Assembly: GCA_038501785.1 (NCBI GenBank)
Contig: JBAMJR010000040.1
Location: 5,064,001-5,128,000 of the forward strand
Length of the DNA stretch: 64,000 bases
Reading direction: 5' to 3'
From: Myoxocephalus aenaeus
Taxonomy: Eukaryota > Chordata > Actinopteri > Perciformes > Cottidae
A program made the position numbers and the translations under genes. The notes under the pieces are model-generated. The model was not told where the DNA came from and ran no database searches. It was given only the letters and a program-made list of their open reading frames with translations. The number at the start of each line of letters is the position of its first letter. Position 1 is the stretch's first letter. This document shows, in pieces, positions 46,100 through 58,094 of this stretch.

Positions 46100-46860
46100 T
46101 TTAATTCATATTGTTTCCTCTGTTATCCTCTCTACCTGTCCCTGTAGTTATGGCCTCCTCATTGCAAATGTCAGGCTCATCATTTTCAGCAGGAGACTGT
46201 CTTATCTGCTGCTCCGAAGCTACAAAGAAAAATTATCATATTACTGCATACTTCAATATCAATATCAATATTATATATCAATATTTGCATAATATTTGCA
46301 AAGTCTATGGATCGCCATATTTTGGGTGATATAAAAAGGCTAATATTTTAATTCAATTTAATATTTTGCTTGAGAATAAGTTGACAACGCTACAACGATA
46401 TTAATCAAGGCTACAACGTTAGCCGAATAGTTACGTTGCTAATCATTAGGCCTTTGTCTCTCTTTACCAGTTGCCACTTGTGTTTGTCCTCTTGAAAATA
46501 AATCGGTAAGCTTGGCACATTTGGCAGCATCCTCCTCCAATGCCTTTCTTTTTTTCAACCTGGCTTTTTCAGCGGTGTACCATGCGAGGAAGCTCTCCCC
46601 TCCCAAATAGAGTTGGTTGGTTCCATAATGGACCGAACCAATTCTATTTGGGAGGGGTGAACTTCCTCGCATGGTACAGCCCACGCAGAGGCTGCGGTGT
46701 CAGAATGCGGAACGTGTGTAGCCAACTTTAAGAGAAGATGGACTAACGTGACAAATGTCAAAAAATAAAATTCTCGACCGGCCCAGAAGTGAAGCGGCCC
46801 ACCGGGAACTCTCCCGATTCTCCCGATTACCCACCCCGGGCCTGATGGCAGAGGCTACCA
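46100..46860 (-). mobile_element. hAT remnant with N-terminal transposase fragments (ZMYM1-like type)
   Basis: On the minus strand, TAEKARLKKRKALEEDAAK then CAKLTDLFSRG (about 46574-46480) resembles the N terminus of hAT transposases of the ZMYM1-like group, which often read EKR-KKK...LPKLTSFF. A second acidic stretch, SPAENDEPDICNEEA (about 46200-46160), would be the following exon. On the plus strand side, GCGGCCCACCGGGAACT with repeated CTCCCGATT (46794-46830) is familiar from the 5' region of such elements. The start of the frame is disrupted by a large foldback. Boundaries are not determined. Confidence 0.55.
46577..46677. repeat. 101-bp near-perfect foldback
   Basis: GTACCATGCGAGGAAG at 46577 and its exact complement ending at 46677 enclose two further matched blocks (CCCCTCCCAAATAGA and complement; CCATAATGG at the centre). 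About 50 bp per arm with roughly five mismatches and practically no loop. It would form a long hairpin as RNA or cruciform DNA. Confidence 0.93.
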
Positions 46861-48837
46861 TGCAAGGTGCACCTGCCCATCAGTACTATCTAAACATTCA
46901 TACCCATCCACCTGGTTATTCATTTCAGTTTTTAGTTCTATTTCAAATTCTGTTTTTTATTCGTGTCATTCTTTAACCCTGTGGGCGCAGACCCGGATTA
47001 TGATGTTTACGGGATGTTTCTATTAATAGCTCCGCAAAAAAAACGGCACAGAAATATGAATCAGCTGTTGTTAGATGCGCCAGTCTGGAGTTCCCGCCCC
47101 CTTGCTCTGTGAGCTCCTACATGACTCTCACAGGAGCTCACAGCCTGTGGACTTTGTGTCGAGCTCCGCCTTTCACCGTGATTTGTCGATTCAGGTGTCA
47201 GTCGACATTTTGTGTGAAACAAACCAATGAACACTCAGGAAATCCCTAAGGACCTACCCACCCACCTACGTTGAACACTGGTTTTCAGTTAGATAGACAA
47301 CACACTACCCACCTGAAAAACAGTGTTTTCTTGCAGTGTACTTAAAAACAACCCTTGACACAGAGAGATGGCAGCTCAGCTCAGCTCAGATGTTCAGTTT
47401 GACTCTGCGCGACACGACACACGACCATACGCTGGTAAAGAGGACATAGTACAGGGGTGGCCAACCAGTCAGAGACTAAGAGCCACATTTTTTACTGTGT
47501 TACCGCAAAGAGTCACATCATACACATGGGCACACATGAACATCAGCCCATCCCTTCCTCACACACAGACCTCTGCTCAGCCAGATTTATTGTAAATGTC
47601 ACACACCAACATGATAATGACAGAAATTGACTCCTACAGTACTAAGACCACAGGCCAGTCCTTTTCAACAATGAACATTGTGTGCACTGTCTCACACACA
47701 CAAACTCTCAGTTCAACCAAGTCCACAAACAAAAATATAATAATTTACAATAGCGTTTTTCTTTTACTATGCATGTTGCTTAGTGGGACTTCTGGCATTC
47801 CTTGCCTTGAACAATCCTCTTCAAATCTGGCTTGTATTCCGTTGTTGCCACTCGAAGCAATTCTTTCACATGGGCAGGCACGTGCACAGATAGACCCCTA
47901 GTGGTGCTCAACCTGCCCTTTTGCCCTGGATGAGAAAAGTGCCCCTTCTGCTGGAGCCCAATTGTTTTCTTCATTCATCAGTATTTAAGAATAAAAATGA
48001 CTCTCTCTGTCATCAATTCCCCCCAAATGTGTTTGATATCTGACCGGGCATTTATTTGAGTTCTTGTGAGAATTTCGCCCCTCCCTCCCCCTCCTCCTCC
48101 TCGTAGTGCTCATGCAGCGCTGAGCGCTCAACGGGTGCAGCTACTTCTGCTCTGACCCGCAGCGTCAGACAAACAGGTGATGACATGTTTGTGAAATCCC
48201 CCGACGTTGTTTGGTGATACATTAACCACAACATTAGCGCCGCTGAAAACATTACGTCGCAACTGGTCCGACGTTTCCTAAAAAATAAACAAACAAAAAA
48301 CTCACGAAATCCCTGATTTCAAAGCCTTGTCCAGCTGTTTACTGACGTCATGTTTAATGAAGAGAGAGAGAGAGATTCTCTTCATAAAACGCTCTGCAAG
48401 AAGAAAGCCTGGACCGCTCCACAGCCTACAAGCTAATGATGGTGTAATTCACACAATACAGCATTGAGGTCTGAGGAGAAGTTTGCCGAAATATTTCAAG
48501 GTGTGTCAGCAGTGGCGGATTTAGCAAATTGGGGGCCCAAGGCGAAGGTATGGATGGGGCCCCCCCATCCGATCTTTAAAAGAGAACGAAAAAAGATTGG
48601 TGTGGTGCGCGAGCTGCCTCTAGGGGGTGCGCGAGAGGAAAAATGTAATGGTGGTCTAATGGTGTAATAATTAATATTAAACATAATTTAAAAAAAAATT
48701 AGGTAGGATTTTTTAATTATAAAAATTCCCTTTGTAAGATTTAAATTTAAAATTAAAAACGTACAATTTAATAAATAGATGCACTTCCGGTCCGGCCGCC
48801 AGACTGTCTTTTACGTACACACTAGCTAGCCTAGCTT

Positions 48838-49440
48838 GTGCCCCTAACGTCATTTCATTCATTCAGCAACATCCATGAAAATATGTTAAACTGGCTGAAA
48901 TCGGGGAAGCTGTCAGGTGGGACATCTGAAGCTATCAGTAATAAAAGAGGAGAGGGACAGAGAGAGAGTGAGGAACCGGAGGCGAGAGAAATGGAGAGGT
49001 GCGTTGGGGAGAGACCGGGAGACGAAATCGACCGGGAGTCGGAGAAAGAGGAGACGGAGGAGACAGAGAAGGAGGAAGGGATATCACAGACAAACCGGGA
49101 GCACAGAGGCCCATCGCAAAGTCAAGATGAAAAAAGAGGAAACGAGAGTGAGCATCAGACTGGGAAAAAAAAGAGGAAATATGATGACAATTATCTGGGT
49201 CTGGGCTTCACTTGGATTGGCAATGCAGATTGCCCGAAGCCACAGTGCGTGTTGTGCAGTGAGGTTCTGGCTAACAGCTGTCTGAAGCCCTCTTATTTGC
49301 GCCGCCACCTGAACACCAAGCATGCCAGTGCAAGTCAGAAGCCCCTTACATGTTTTAGATCAAAATTGGAAGAGTTACAAAACAGCCAAAAACAATTGCA
49401 GTCTCATTCATGTGTTGGGTCTACACAAAACGCACTACGT
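48838..49440 (+). pseudogene. hAT transposase N-terminal exon with BED zinc finger (ZBED5-like)
   Basis: The frame opens upstream and contains NMLNWLKSGKLSGG, a long acidic/basic low-complexity region rich in Glu, Arg and Lys, then KKRKYDDNYLGLGFTW, CPKPQCVLCSEVLANS, LKPSYLRRHLNTKHASAS and FRSKLEELQNSQKQ. The C-x2-C ... H-x4-H pattern (CVLC, HLNTKH) is a BED-type zinc finger, and the flanking wording is that of ZBED5/SCAND3-like hAT transposases from family knowledge. Such proteins normally continue for over 500 residues to the RNase-H-like catalytic core and the C-terminal dimerisation domain; here the frame runs into unrelated sequence after about 49430. The Kozak context of the first ATG was not decisive. 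Inactive transposon protein fragment. Confidence 0.85.
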
Positions 49441-49854
49441 TTTCTCACTTTCTCCCCCTCCCCCTCCCTCTCCATCTCTCTTGCTGCATGTGAAAATCCT
49501 CATATGGACTCCTCCTTTTTTATTTATATCTGTTTCTGAGCCTATGCATGTGCCACTCTTTGTTCTTTACGTGGCTTACTGTGTTTAAGTAAATAAATGT
49601 GAAATGCAATCTGCCTCTGAGCCTGTGCGTGTGTCGTCGCCATCCTTATTGCTCTTTAAAAGTGACGCCTTGTGTAACTGAAATTTATACAGCGGACTAA
49701 ATCTTGTAACAAACGCCACGCGCGAGCAAACGATTTTATGCGGCTATAAATAGGCTCTGTTGCGGTTTTTTTTAAGGTGTGGGGGTTTGGGGGTGCGTGA
49801 ACCCGGTCGGGATGTAGAAGGGGGTGCGTGGCCTAAAAAGTTTGGGAACCGCTG
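49440..49854. mobile_element. third-level element end, inverted copy of 40769-41210
   Basis: Ends AAAAAGTTTGGGAACCGCTG at 49854 and, read in reverse, matches 40769-41210 through about 390 bp, with a deletion of about 20 bp near the TCTCTTGCTGCA stretch and small differences (for example AAACGA against GAACTGTTTG). It lies inside the inner hAT, giving three levels of insertion or a fused composite. Confidence 0.8.
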
Positions 49855-50454
49855 AACTAGGTGTAAGAAGAACTCTCTTCTGAAATGTTCCTCTGCAGTT
49901 GAAGTAGTCTCCTCTGTGCCTCATAGCCAAACTGCCTTTTTGTTTTTTTCTGCCGAAGTCTGGCCGCGCACCGTTACGGACTAGTCCATTTCATTGTGAA
50001 AGTAGGGGGTGTAGGGACACGACAGATAACCATGAACTGGACATTTTAACTACTACTTCAAAATTTCAATGTATTTCTTAAGAATATTAATACAATTGAC
50101 CATGCTTTTGAAGCGTTCATGATGATAAGGGTCTTTTTCTTTTCTCTTTTTCTTTTTCTTTTTGAGGTTGGTTGGGGGCCCCCCTACTACGACCACTGGT
50201 AGGGGGCCCCAAGCAGCCGCCTACCTATGCCTCTATGTTAAGACCGCCTCTGTGCGTCAGAGAAGCTGTGACTAGCGGGGCTTTCAAACAGTCCGTCGAC
50301 GTAGTATTTGGGTCGACGTAGTATTTGCAATAAAAAGATTTAAAAAAAAAAAAAAAAAAAAAAAACTTAGATATTGAACGTAAGAGCCGCATGAAACCAG
50401 GCAAAGAGCCGCATGCGGCTCGGGAGCCGCGGGTTGGCCAGGCCTGACATAGTA

Positions 50455-52083
50455 CATACACACAGAGTACAAATGTTGTTCTTGTTCTGAAAACTGTCCT
50501 TGAAAAAACGAAACTGAAACATGCACATTTTATACCCATTGTAAATAGTTTGGTTTTCTATAGTACATATTTTGACTCAATTATATAGTAAATATTTTGT
50601 TTGAAAACAAAAACTGTTGTAATGTTCATTTCTCATTTGCACACACCCCATGAAGCTTGGTCTATAGTATGAAGTCATTCATCAGTCCCATTTTATCCTA
50701 GTTCCTCTCTCATTTTGATGAAAGTAGTGACAGACAACACTTCTACTCAAAAAACGATAATACAAAATTTGGTCTTAGACATTTATTTACATTTATCTAC
50801 TATTATATTCATATTCCACTACTGAATGAGTAAATGTATGTTTTCACAAGCGATATGAAGAATAAAAAAAATCAAGCTTACATTTTTCAGCTTTAGGGCT
50901 ATATTATCTCTTTACACTTGTGGCTCATTATATAGAGAGCTGAGATTGTTCCGCAAATTGTTATATACAACACATGAGTATGTATCATATGTAAGTGCCT
51001 TTAAAAAGGTGAATTTAATAAATTATGTAAAATCAAGAAAAAATGACCTCAGACCCCAGAGGGTTAAGTAAAAAAGTAACCAAAATGCAGATAGATGTGA
51101 TATTAAAGCAGAAACCGGTGTGTCCTAAGATGTTGCCTCGCCACAAGCCTCCAGATCATCTTCAATTCTCCTTCTAATAGATTCTCAAAGTCTCTGAAGC
51201 CTATACTGGAGGGATGAACATTATTCTCCAAAACATGTTCCCTCATTCAGTGCTTTGATGAGGATGGTGTCTAACACACCGCTCAAAAATCTCCCATAGG
51301 TCTTCAACTAGGTTGAGATCTATTAACTGTGAAGGCCATAGCATATGATTGATCATTTCCATACTCAGCAAAGCATTTACAGAGCATGTGGCCTTTTGGA
51401 TCCTCCCTCAAAGCCACTTAGATCTTTTTCTTTTGCCGTCAAAAGGCCCCTCTGCCTAAATTTCAGGAATTACCCCAGATACGGATACACTGACATTTGT
51501 TAATTTCTGAAGAAAAAATATCACATCCCGTTGAATATGAGTTGAATCCCTAACGCAGCTGAACCAGCTTTGAGACTGTGGGCCATGCATCTAGATGGCA
51601 CAGCATCTTATATAAATACCCAGCTGCTGGGGTTTCCGAAAAACATTTCCCCCCAAAACACACAGATCATCATGAGTCTCCTTTCACGGACCTCATTTCA
51701 AATTGATTTCATCTTCATTATAACGATTCCATTGGAGAAGCAACATCATAGGCCGATTATGAGCAGTGCTGCATGTAGAGCCCCCGCCCTGGCACAGGGC
51801 TTATCATGTGAACACATGTTTGGAGAGGAGTTCAAAGCCGGTCCGATTTGACAACTTCATGTCAAGCGTTTCCCTGTAATTGTCCTTTGAATTATTATGA
51901 CCCTTTTTTCTCGTTTTTAAAGGTTGTCTCTATTATTCAGCCCATGACACAATATGTTCCGCTCCCCTTTAAATCGAGGCAAAATTCTTAGTTGAATATT
52001 CACCACCTTTTTTTCCCTCCTGTCTTACAGTAAGTGTTTTTCTCGGGGGGAAATTTGCTACAAGGAGTGGACATAGTGGGAAG
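50455..52083. other. intergenic tract with a decayed transposase fragment
   Basis: No cellular gene. The only element recognised is the Tc1-like fragment at about 51100-51360. The rest is AT-rich unique DNA. An open frame at 51570-51851 has no domain. Confidence 0.55.
51100..51360 (-). mobile_element. decayed Tc1-like transposase C-terminal fragment
   Basis: On the minus strand, MLWPSQLIDLNLVEDLWEIF (about 51355-51290) corresponds to the WP-QSPDLNPIE-LW motif of Tc1 transposases with three or more changes in conserved positions. It is followed by a conserved fish-repeat sequence including TTCTCAAAGTCTCTGAAG. Both inverted repeats are missing or unrecognised. Confidence 0.5.
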
Positions 52084-53719
52084 CAGTGGCGTCCCTAGGC
52101 TAAAACATCCGGGGCTAAAGCCCCGGATGTTTTTTAATTAGCCCCGAATATAAATTTTCAAAAAAAAATAAAATACGTCATTCACCCAAAACAGCGGCGT
52201 CAGGCAGCAGGCGCACTTGCAGTGTGCGCCCCCCTATTATACAAGTCGTCATTTAAGTTTCTCTTTCCTATAGAACCGGTCTACACCTTGTTCTGTTATT
52301 AAACTAAACGGCCGTATTTTATTGATCTTATCCGTCATTTCTGTCTCTAAATGGTCGCGTTAACACTTCTCCTCTGCTCTGCATTGCGCACGGCGGAGTT
52401 CCACCGCGATGTGCACAGACACGTGCGCGCGCACACACACAGGTGAGCACTGAGCACACAACAGCGGACAGAGAGCGTCGAAAAATATATCGCGTGAAAA
52501 GCAGACCGCTATATCGGAGTTTTAAACGCTCCCAGGGTGAAGATGGCAACAGCAGCTCTCCTGTGAGGAGCAACCGGAGTTCTCCTCGCACCGGAGCAGC
52601 TCTCCTGCTCCAGGTGAAAGAGACAAAGTGCTCTTGTCTTCTACCAACAATGAGCTGCTGGCTTCACATATTACAAAAGTACAAAGTACACGGACATAAA
52701 ACTAAGTCATTAATAAATACATGGAGAAATGTCTGTACTTTCGGGTAAATGGTTACGCCGTTAACAGGTTATGCTTGCGCATGCGCGACTCCCTTATTTT
52801 TTGGCGTTTTGCCAGAAGTCTCCGTGACGTCCTTTCTGCTGCTGCGTGTCTCAAAACAGAAAACAGATCTCAACGTTGAACATGAATTGTATCAAATCTA
52901 CAACCCTGTTTTATAAAGATGTGTAGAGGAAAGCAGCTCACTGCTCCACTAATACTGATGCAACCTGATGCTCACATATCTGCACTCATTCTGTTATGTT
53001 TGGCAACAAAATAACTAGCTTATTGTTTTCCACAATGAGCTATTTAGTAGTAACTAAATATTAGTATTTTTTTTTTGCACAGATACAACTTCCTGTTCAT
53101 TGATCTAAGTGATTGCAATTAAAACATTAAAAAAAAATTCTGATGGAGCAATCTGATTTACTTGAAACTTTAAGTGATTGCAATTTTCTTTATTCTGTTA
53201 TTTATAAAAGCACAGATGGAATCACAAAATGTTATTTACAGAAAAAGTTTGAGAACCACTACTTTAAGTGTTTGTGTTGGTGGAGCACTATTAGCATTAT
53301 TAGCATCTTATGTCTAAATATTATGTTAAAGAGTATGTTATGTTAAATAATGTTAAAGAATATGTAAAGAATAAATACATATGAGTATGTAAAGAGCATT
53401 AAATGTACAATGTAAACACTGTACATGACAAGATGCATGGTTCATTAAACATCTCAATGTTACTGTTGCTGAATGGTTACTGTTGGGATGTTCAACATGA
53501 TGAATGGGGCATTTTTGTGCCTGGGCTATTGAGGGAAGTTTGTGAAAATTGCTAGCCTATTTGGTATTAACTGGTAACCATGAAATGCCTCAATTCAATT
53601 CAGTCCAGAAGAGCAGGTACCTGTAGGGTATGTGGAGAGTGTTTCTATGTCTAAAAATGTCGCTGCTTCACTCTTCTGGGCTAAGCCCCAGATGTGTCAA
53701 AATCCTAGAGACGCCCCTG
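52084..53719. mobile_element. hAT element (1,636 bp) with perfect 8-bp TSD
   Basis: Left end CAGTGGCGTCCCTAGG and right end ATCCTAGAGACGCCCCTG are inverted repeats with three mismatches. GTGGGAAG at 52076-52083 is exactly repeated at 53720-53727. The left sub-terminal hairpin (52102-52133) has 15-bp perfect arms, AAAACATCCGGGGCT and its complement, with a 2-nt loop. A short frame at 52443-52748 lacks a recognisable domain; no full transposase is present. Confidence 0.9.
52102..52133. repeat. perfect 15-bp-arm hairpin at hAT end
   Basis: AAAACATCCGGGGCT, AA, AGCCCCGGATGTTTT. Sub-terminal position suggests a structural or transposase-recognition role, or a palindrome created during internal rearrangement. 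A related GGGCTAAGCCCCAGATGTGT lies near the right end (about 53680). Confidence 0.93.
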
Positions 53720-56700
53720 GTGGGAAGCACCATCTGACAGTAAAAGCCTCATTCTCCCAACAGTTATCCTCAATTACAAAGAGAATAGATTGGTGTTACA
53801 TGAATTATAGCCTTTTAGTGCAGTAAAACACGATTTCCTTCAACACCCACCACGTCATAATCAACTGCAAAACATCAAGTTTTGACGTTGGAAATGATGA
53901 TAGCCTTGAAATAATTAGATCTTGTTGTCACCGGGACAACACAGTGCGTCTCCAACAGTGTACGGCTAATGTTATTTGAGGTGAGGATTAGAGACACACG
54001 ATTAAACTTGCCATGCTGCACACTGCTGGGTTCTTGTATATGAACATTTTTGCTCCTGCTGATGCTTTCATTTTGCAGTGGCACTACCATTACCGGCATA
54101 ATTGCATCTTCAAACCGCCAAGAGATGCGCCCTTGTTGCGAAATCCATTAGCACACCACAACACTATGCCCCCGGGACGAGGACAGGGGTTTCCAACAAG
54201 GCTTAATATCACTCTGCGAGAGTGAATAAAACATGGACACTTTCCTCCTCTTAGCTTGCCTGCTCATCATCGATTGTCTCGATGAGACAGGGAAAAGAAT
54301 GACTCAACCTGAATTCATATCTTCTGTAAAATGAAATGTTACAGCGTTTCCGTTCTCAATGCTTAAAAAAGTTTTGAGGACACATTTAGCGACTCACGGC
54401 AAGTTTTTTTACATCCGTTTGTCACAGCAGCTACTGCAAGGAGTTTTGACTGGAGACCCACAACCTCACCTATTTTATTTTCTTTCCTTACTCCATGTTT
54501 TGCTTTCAATTATGTGATATTCAAACAAGCTCTCTCCATGCATCATGAAGAGCATTTCTCTGTTTTCCCATGCACATCTCAGGAGAAAACAACGTCTTGC
54601 ATTCTTGTCTTGAGTCGTTTTCCAGCTTCATCCCACACTGACCTATATTGGCTGTTATGTAATGGTTACACACCACCTGAGGGCAACAGTTCTTCGAGCG
54701 ACATGGGAAATCTCATAAACAACCACTCTCATTTTTATTTAGCATTAAGCTTGATATGAACTTCCCTTAACAGTTTTAAACTTGAGACCTAAGCGTCCAA
54801 ACTTTATAAAAGGAGAAATGAGCTCTGGAATATTACAAGAGCTCCAGTACAATATATGAAACTCCAATAAGACTAAATATATTTCACAGAGCACATTATA
54901 CACAGTGTGCAGGAAATGAAAGTGGTCCCTTCCACAATTACAGCACACTGAGACGGTGAATGTCGTCTGTGCAGACTCAAAATCATTACAAAGTTTACGG
55001 TGTACCAGACACCTGAAGGGAAAAGACAATAAAACGCAGAAGCCTTTATTATACAACCTAGGCTGTGGCGAGACATAAAGAGTTTGAAAGAAAAGTTTGC
55101 CACTGATGCCAGTATCTGGCCAATAGATGGGATATAATATGAAGCATCAAAATGTTAGTAATAAAGAAAAATATTATTCCAATACATTATTGGTTGTGTT
55201 CTTACTGAAAAAACAACAACAAAAAACAAGAAATTCTTAGTCATGTTGCAGGCATGGCTCAGGGGATTGCAGTGTCGGCCCCATCAGCCTCAGCAATACT
55301 TTTTGTTTGGTGCTAATTAGCAATTGTTAGCGTACTAACATACTTAACTGAGGTTGTAACCATTATAAATAATAACAGGATATTTAAATAAATTTGACAA
55401 TCCTAATCGGAGTCAGATTTATTGCCAAATAGGCTCACATTTATCCGAAATTTCCCTCGGTGTGTGGTGCATAAAGTCAAGTAAAATACACATTGCCTTG
55501 AAAAAAAATACAATTAGAAAATAGAAAAATACTACAAAAGTATGTTTACTATAACTGTTTTTAAACGAGAGATATGTACAGTTATGTGCAAGATCGGCGT
55601 TATGTGATATTTGTCCACAAGATGTATTATTTATTGCTTTATTGTAACGCATTAAATCATGTAATTGAATATGTAGGGCTATGGAGGGTCGGTCGGTTTC
55701 AAAAAATTTGTGTCCAGGCTAGAAGGGGTCGGCCAATCATGTGTTTTTGAATTAGAGTGCATACATTTGTGCATTAAACCTCCAATCTGTAGTTTGGGCA
55801 TGACATGCTAATGCACAGGAAAGGTGGGAAGGTAGATTGTGTCTTATCACATTGTTTATTGAATCAACAAAATAACTCCAATGAAGGCATGAAACATGGC
55901 GGAAACATTTCACTGCTTGTGCAATGGCTCTATTTTGCATTGACATATATGAAACGATCAACTAGGTGAGCAACCAACAATTGCCAATATGCTGGTTTGT
56001 GTATCAACAAACCGCACCATCTGCTGCAGATGGTTGATCGGAGATAATTCATTTGGAGAATTGCATGTGATCGTACATTTGCCAGTATATCAAATATAAT
56101 ACTGAATAGAACGACAACAGACAACACAAACCATCGATGTTTTTTTATGTCGATGTTTCTCTCAACTTGGATGTTATTTTCTTCAATTTCCCCATTGCTT
56201 CTATTGGTACTGTAATAATATATTATATTGCCAAAAATTAAGTCAGATAGGCAAAACCGAATTTAAAGGTGACACATGGTGAGCAGTAAAACACACAAAG
56301 GATAATTGTAACTTAAAATGTGAACACATAAACTGTTCTGTGTCTCCTCGTGATTCTGTGGGAAAGTGTGAATGTGAATCAGGCCACTGGTGGGCCTCCG
56401 GTCTCTTAATTGACCTCTGTTATGAGTCAAGTGTCTGCAGCCCTTTGACTGCTTTGCGCTGCCATTCTCCACCACTGGACTGGAGAATTCAATTAGCTGA
56501 GTCTTGTCTTGGCCACCAACACTGGCTGCATCAGGGAAGAGTTTCCTCTCCCTATATGTTCTCTATTTGCAACACTGCACATTATTTCCAATCACAAATG
56601 TGCACAATGAATTCAGAAAGTCAAGCAGGGACATGCATCCGTATACTAAAATGCCATTTACAATTCCTGGCTCCCTGCAGTCCACTGCAATCTACCATTC

Positions 56701-57049
56701 ATACCGAATAAAATACACAAGCAATTTACCCTTGGCACTGTCATTTCTCTCCGCTTCCAATTCTGGTTAGGTTGGAAACAGAAAGTGGCACTGCAGCAGT
56801 AAGAGCTCAAGGGAAAAGTGTTTAATTTCCCTGTCATTGATGACTCAGATGGTTGTTCAGTTTGAAAAAAAAAAGCCCTGATTATTAAAAAAAACCTGGA
56901 TACATCAACATTTAAGTAAGTTATTACAATGACATGATGACACTTACATGGAGGGACATTGCAGTTAGCTGAATTTGTTACATGAATATGCTCATGATGA
57001 GTCCATCTATTCCTAAGAAAAATAAATACATTCAAGAGGGTCCATATGG

Positions 57050-57052
<3 letters not shown>

Positions 57053-57089
<37 letters not shown>
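57053..57089. repeat. (CA)n microsatellite
   Basis: Pure CA run of 37 bp. Confidence 0.95.
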
Positions 57090-57091
<2 letters not shown>

Positions 57092-58044
57092 TAGCACCAG
57101 TAGGTCTGCCTTGCCGCTACAGGAACAGCTGTTCGCTGGTGTCCCTCGTGGCCTTCTGCCAAGCAAAATATGTGTGTGTCGGCCCACGACCGCACAAACC
57201 CACCTTGCACGGCGAGGCGTGCTCTGCACAAATGAGTGAATAAATGAAATGGAGAAGTATTCAACACCTAATCTGCCTCCCAAGAGCACGGCAGCCACAG
57301 ACTCTTAAAACATCCGATGAAGGAATGCTGGACGAGAAAAAGAAAAGAGGAGCGTTGAAAGGGAGTAACTGGTCGAGGAGAATGAAGCCCAAATGTAAAC
57401 ATGGTTAAAAAACAAACGATTATGAGTAAATGAGCTGCTCGCATGACAGCATAAATCAGTGGGAGGCATTCTCCTCTAATGGAAAGCGGGGGCCCCATAC
57501 CGAGGACCTTATCAATCACAGAGATAGAGCTGCCACCATATTTACTATGCACCAAACAAACAATATCTGGATGAGGTCTAAGTGCTATTCCCAATACAGG
57601 CCACATTGTAGATCATTCCTCTGCCAAAGTCTCTGGAGAGCACATTGAATTATTGAGAATGTGTGTGAGTGCAAGAACATGGTGGCTCGGAAAAGCTTGA
57701 GGAGCGCTCTGCTGCTGGATTACAGCAGCAAACATCACGAACGGTCACGTTTGTTGTAAAATATCAGACTGGAACCATCTCTTAATAGGGGCTAATTTTA
57801 CAAAGCTTCTCCAAGTGTGGGAGACTGTTTTGGAATATATGCTAATTACATTTTTCTTATCCAAAAATGCTTCTATTATGATCAGCACGAAATGGCTCAG
57901 ATCCAAACCTCAGCAAAATGTGAGAAATAAATTAAAAGTGCAGCTGTGTTTTTTCATACATTTTGCTTTCTTATACTTCTCTCTTGTCATGAATTTGTCT
58001 TCAGGTGTAAAGCCCTATGTCTACTGTATAAAGGGATTTTCTAG

Positions 58045-58045
<1 letters not shown>

Positions 58046-58090
<45 letters not shown>
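58046..58090. repeat. (CA)n microsatellite
   Basis: Pure CA run of 45 bp. Confidence 0.95.

Positions 58091-58094
<4 letters not shown>

Larger units (their letters stand above)
48510..50252 (+). mobile_element. inner hAT element (1,743 bp) nested in the outer hAT
   Basis: The left end CAGTGGCGG (then TTGGGGGCCCAAGGCG) pairs with the right end GGGGCCCC...AGACCGCCTCTG. TGTGTCAG (48502-48509) and TGCGTCAG (50253-50260) form an 8-bp duplication with one mismatch. It carries a BED zinc-finger transposase exon on the plus strand (48838-49440) and the end of a third element at about 49440-49854. Most of the transposase catalytic region is absent, so it is not autonomous. Confidence 0.82.
47452..50446. 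mobile_element. outer hAT element (2,995 bp with insertions), perfect 8-bp TSD
   Basis: Left end CAGGGGTGGCCAACC and right end GGTTGGCCAGGCCTG are inverted repeats with few mismatches. ACATAGTA at 47444-47451 is exactly repeated at 50447-50454. AGAGCCACATTTTT near the left and AAGAGCCGCATG near the right are the usual sub-terminal motif of this vertebrate hAT family. A second hAT is inserted at 48510-50252, so the outer element itself is about 1.25 kb. A minus-strand frame at 47780-47974 might be transposase-derived; unassigned. Confidence 0.92.

Noticed and set aside
56658..57298. Overlapping frames with Val-Cys or Thr-His repeats on both strands
   Set aside because: Produced by the CA array at 57053-57089 on whichever strand is read.
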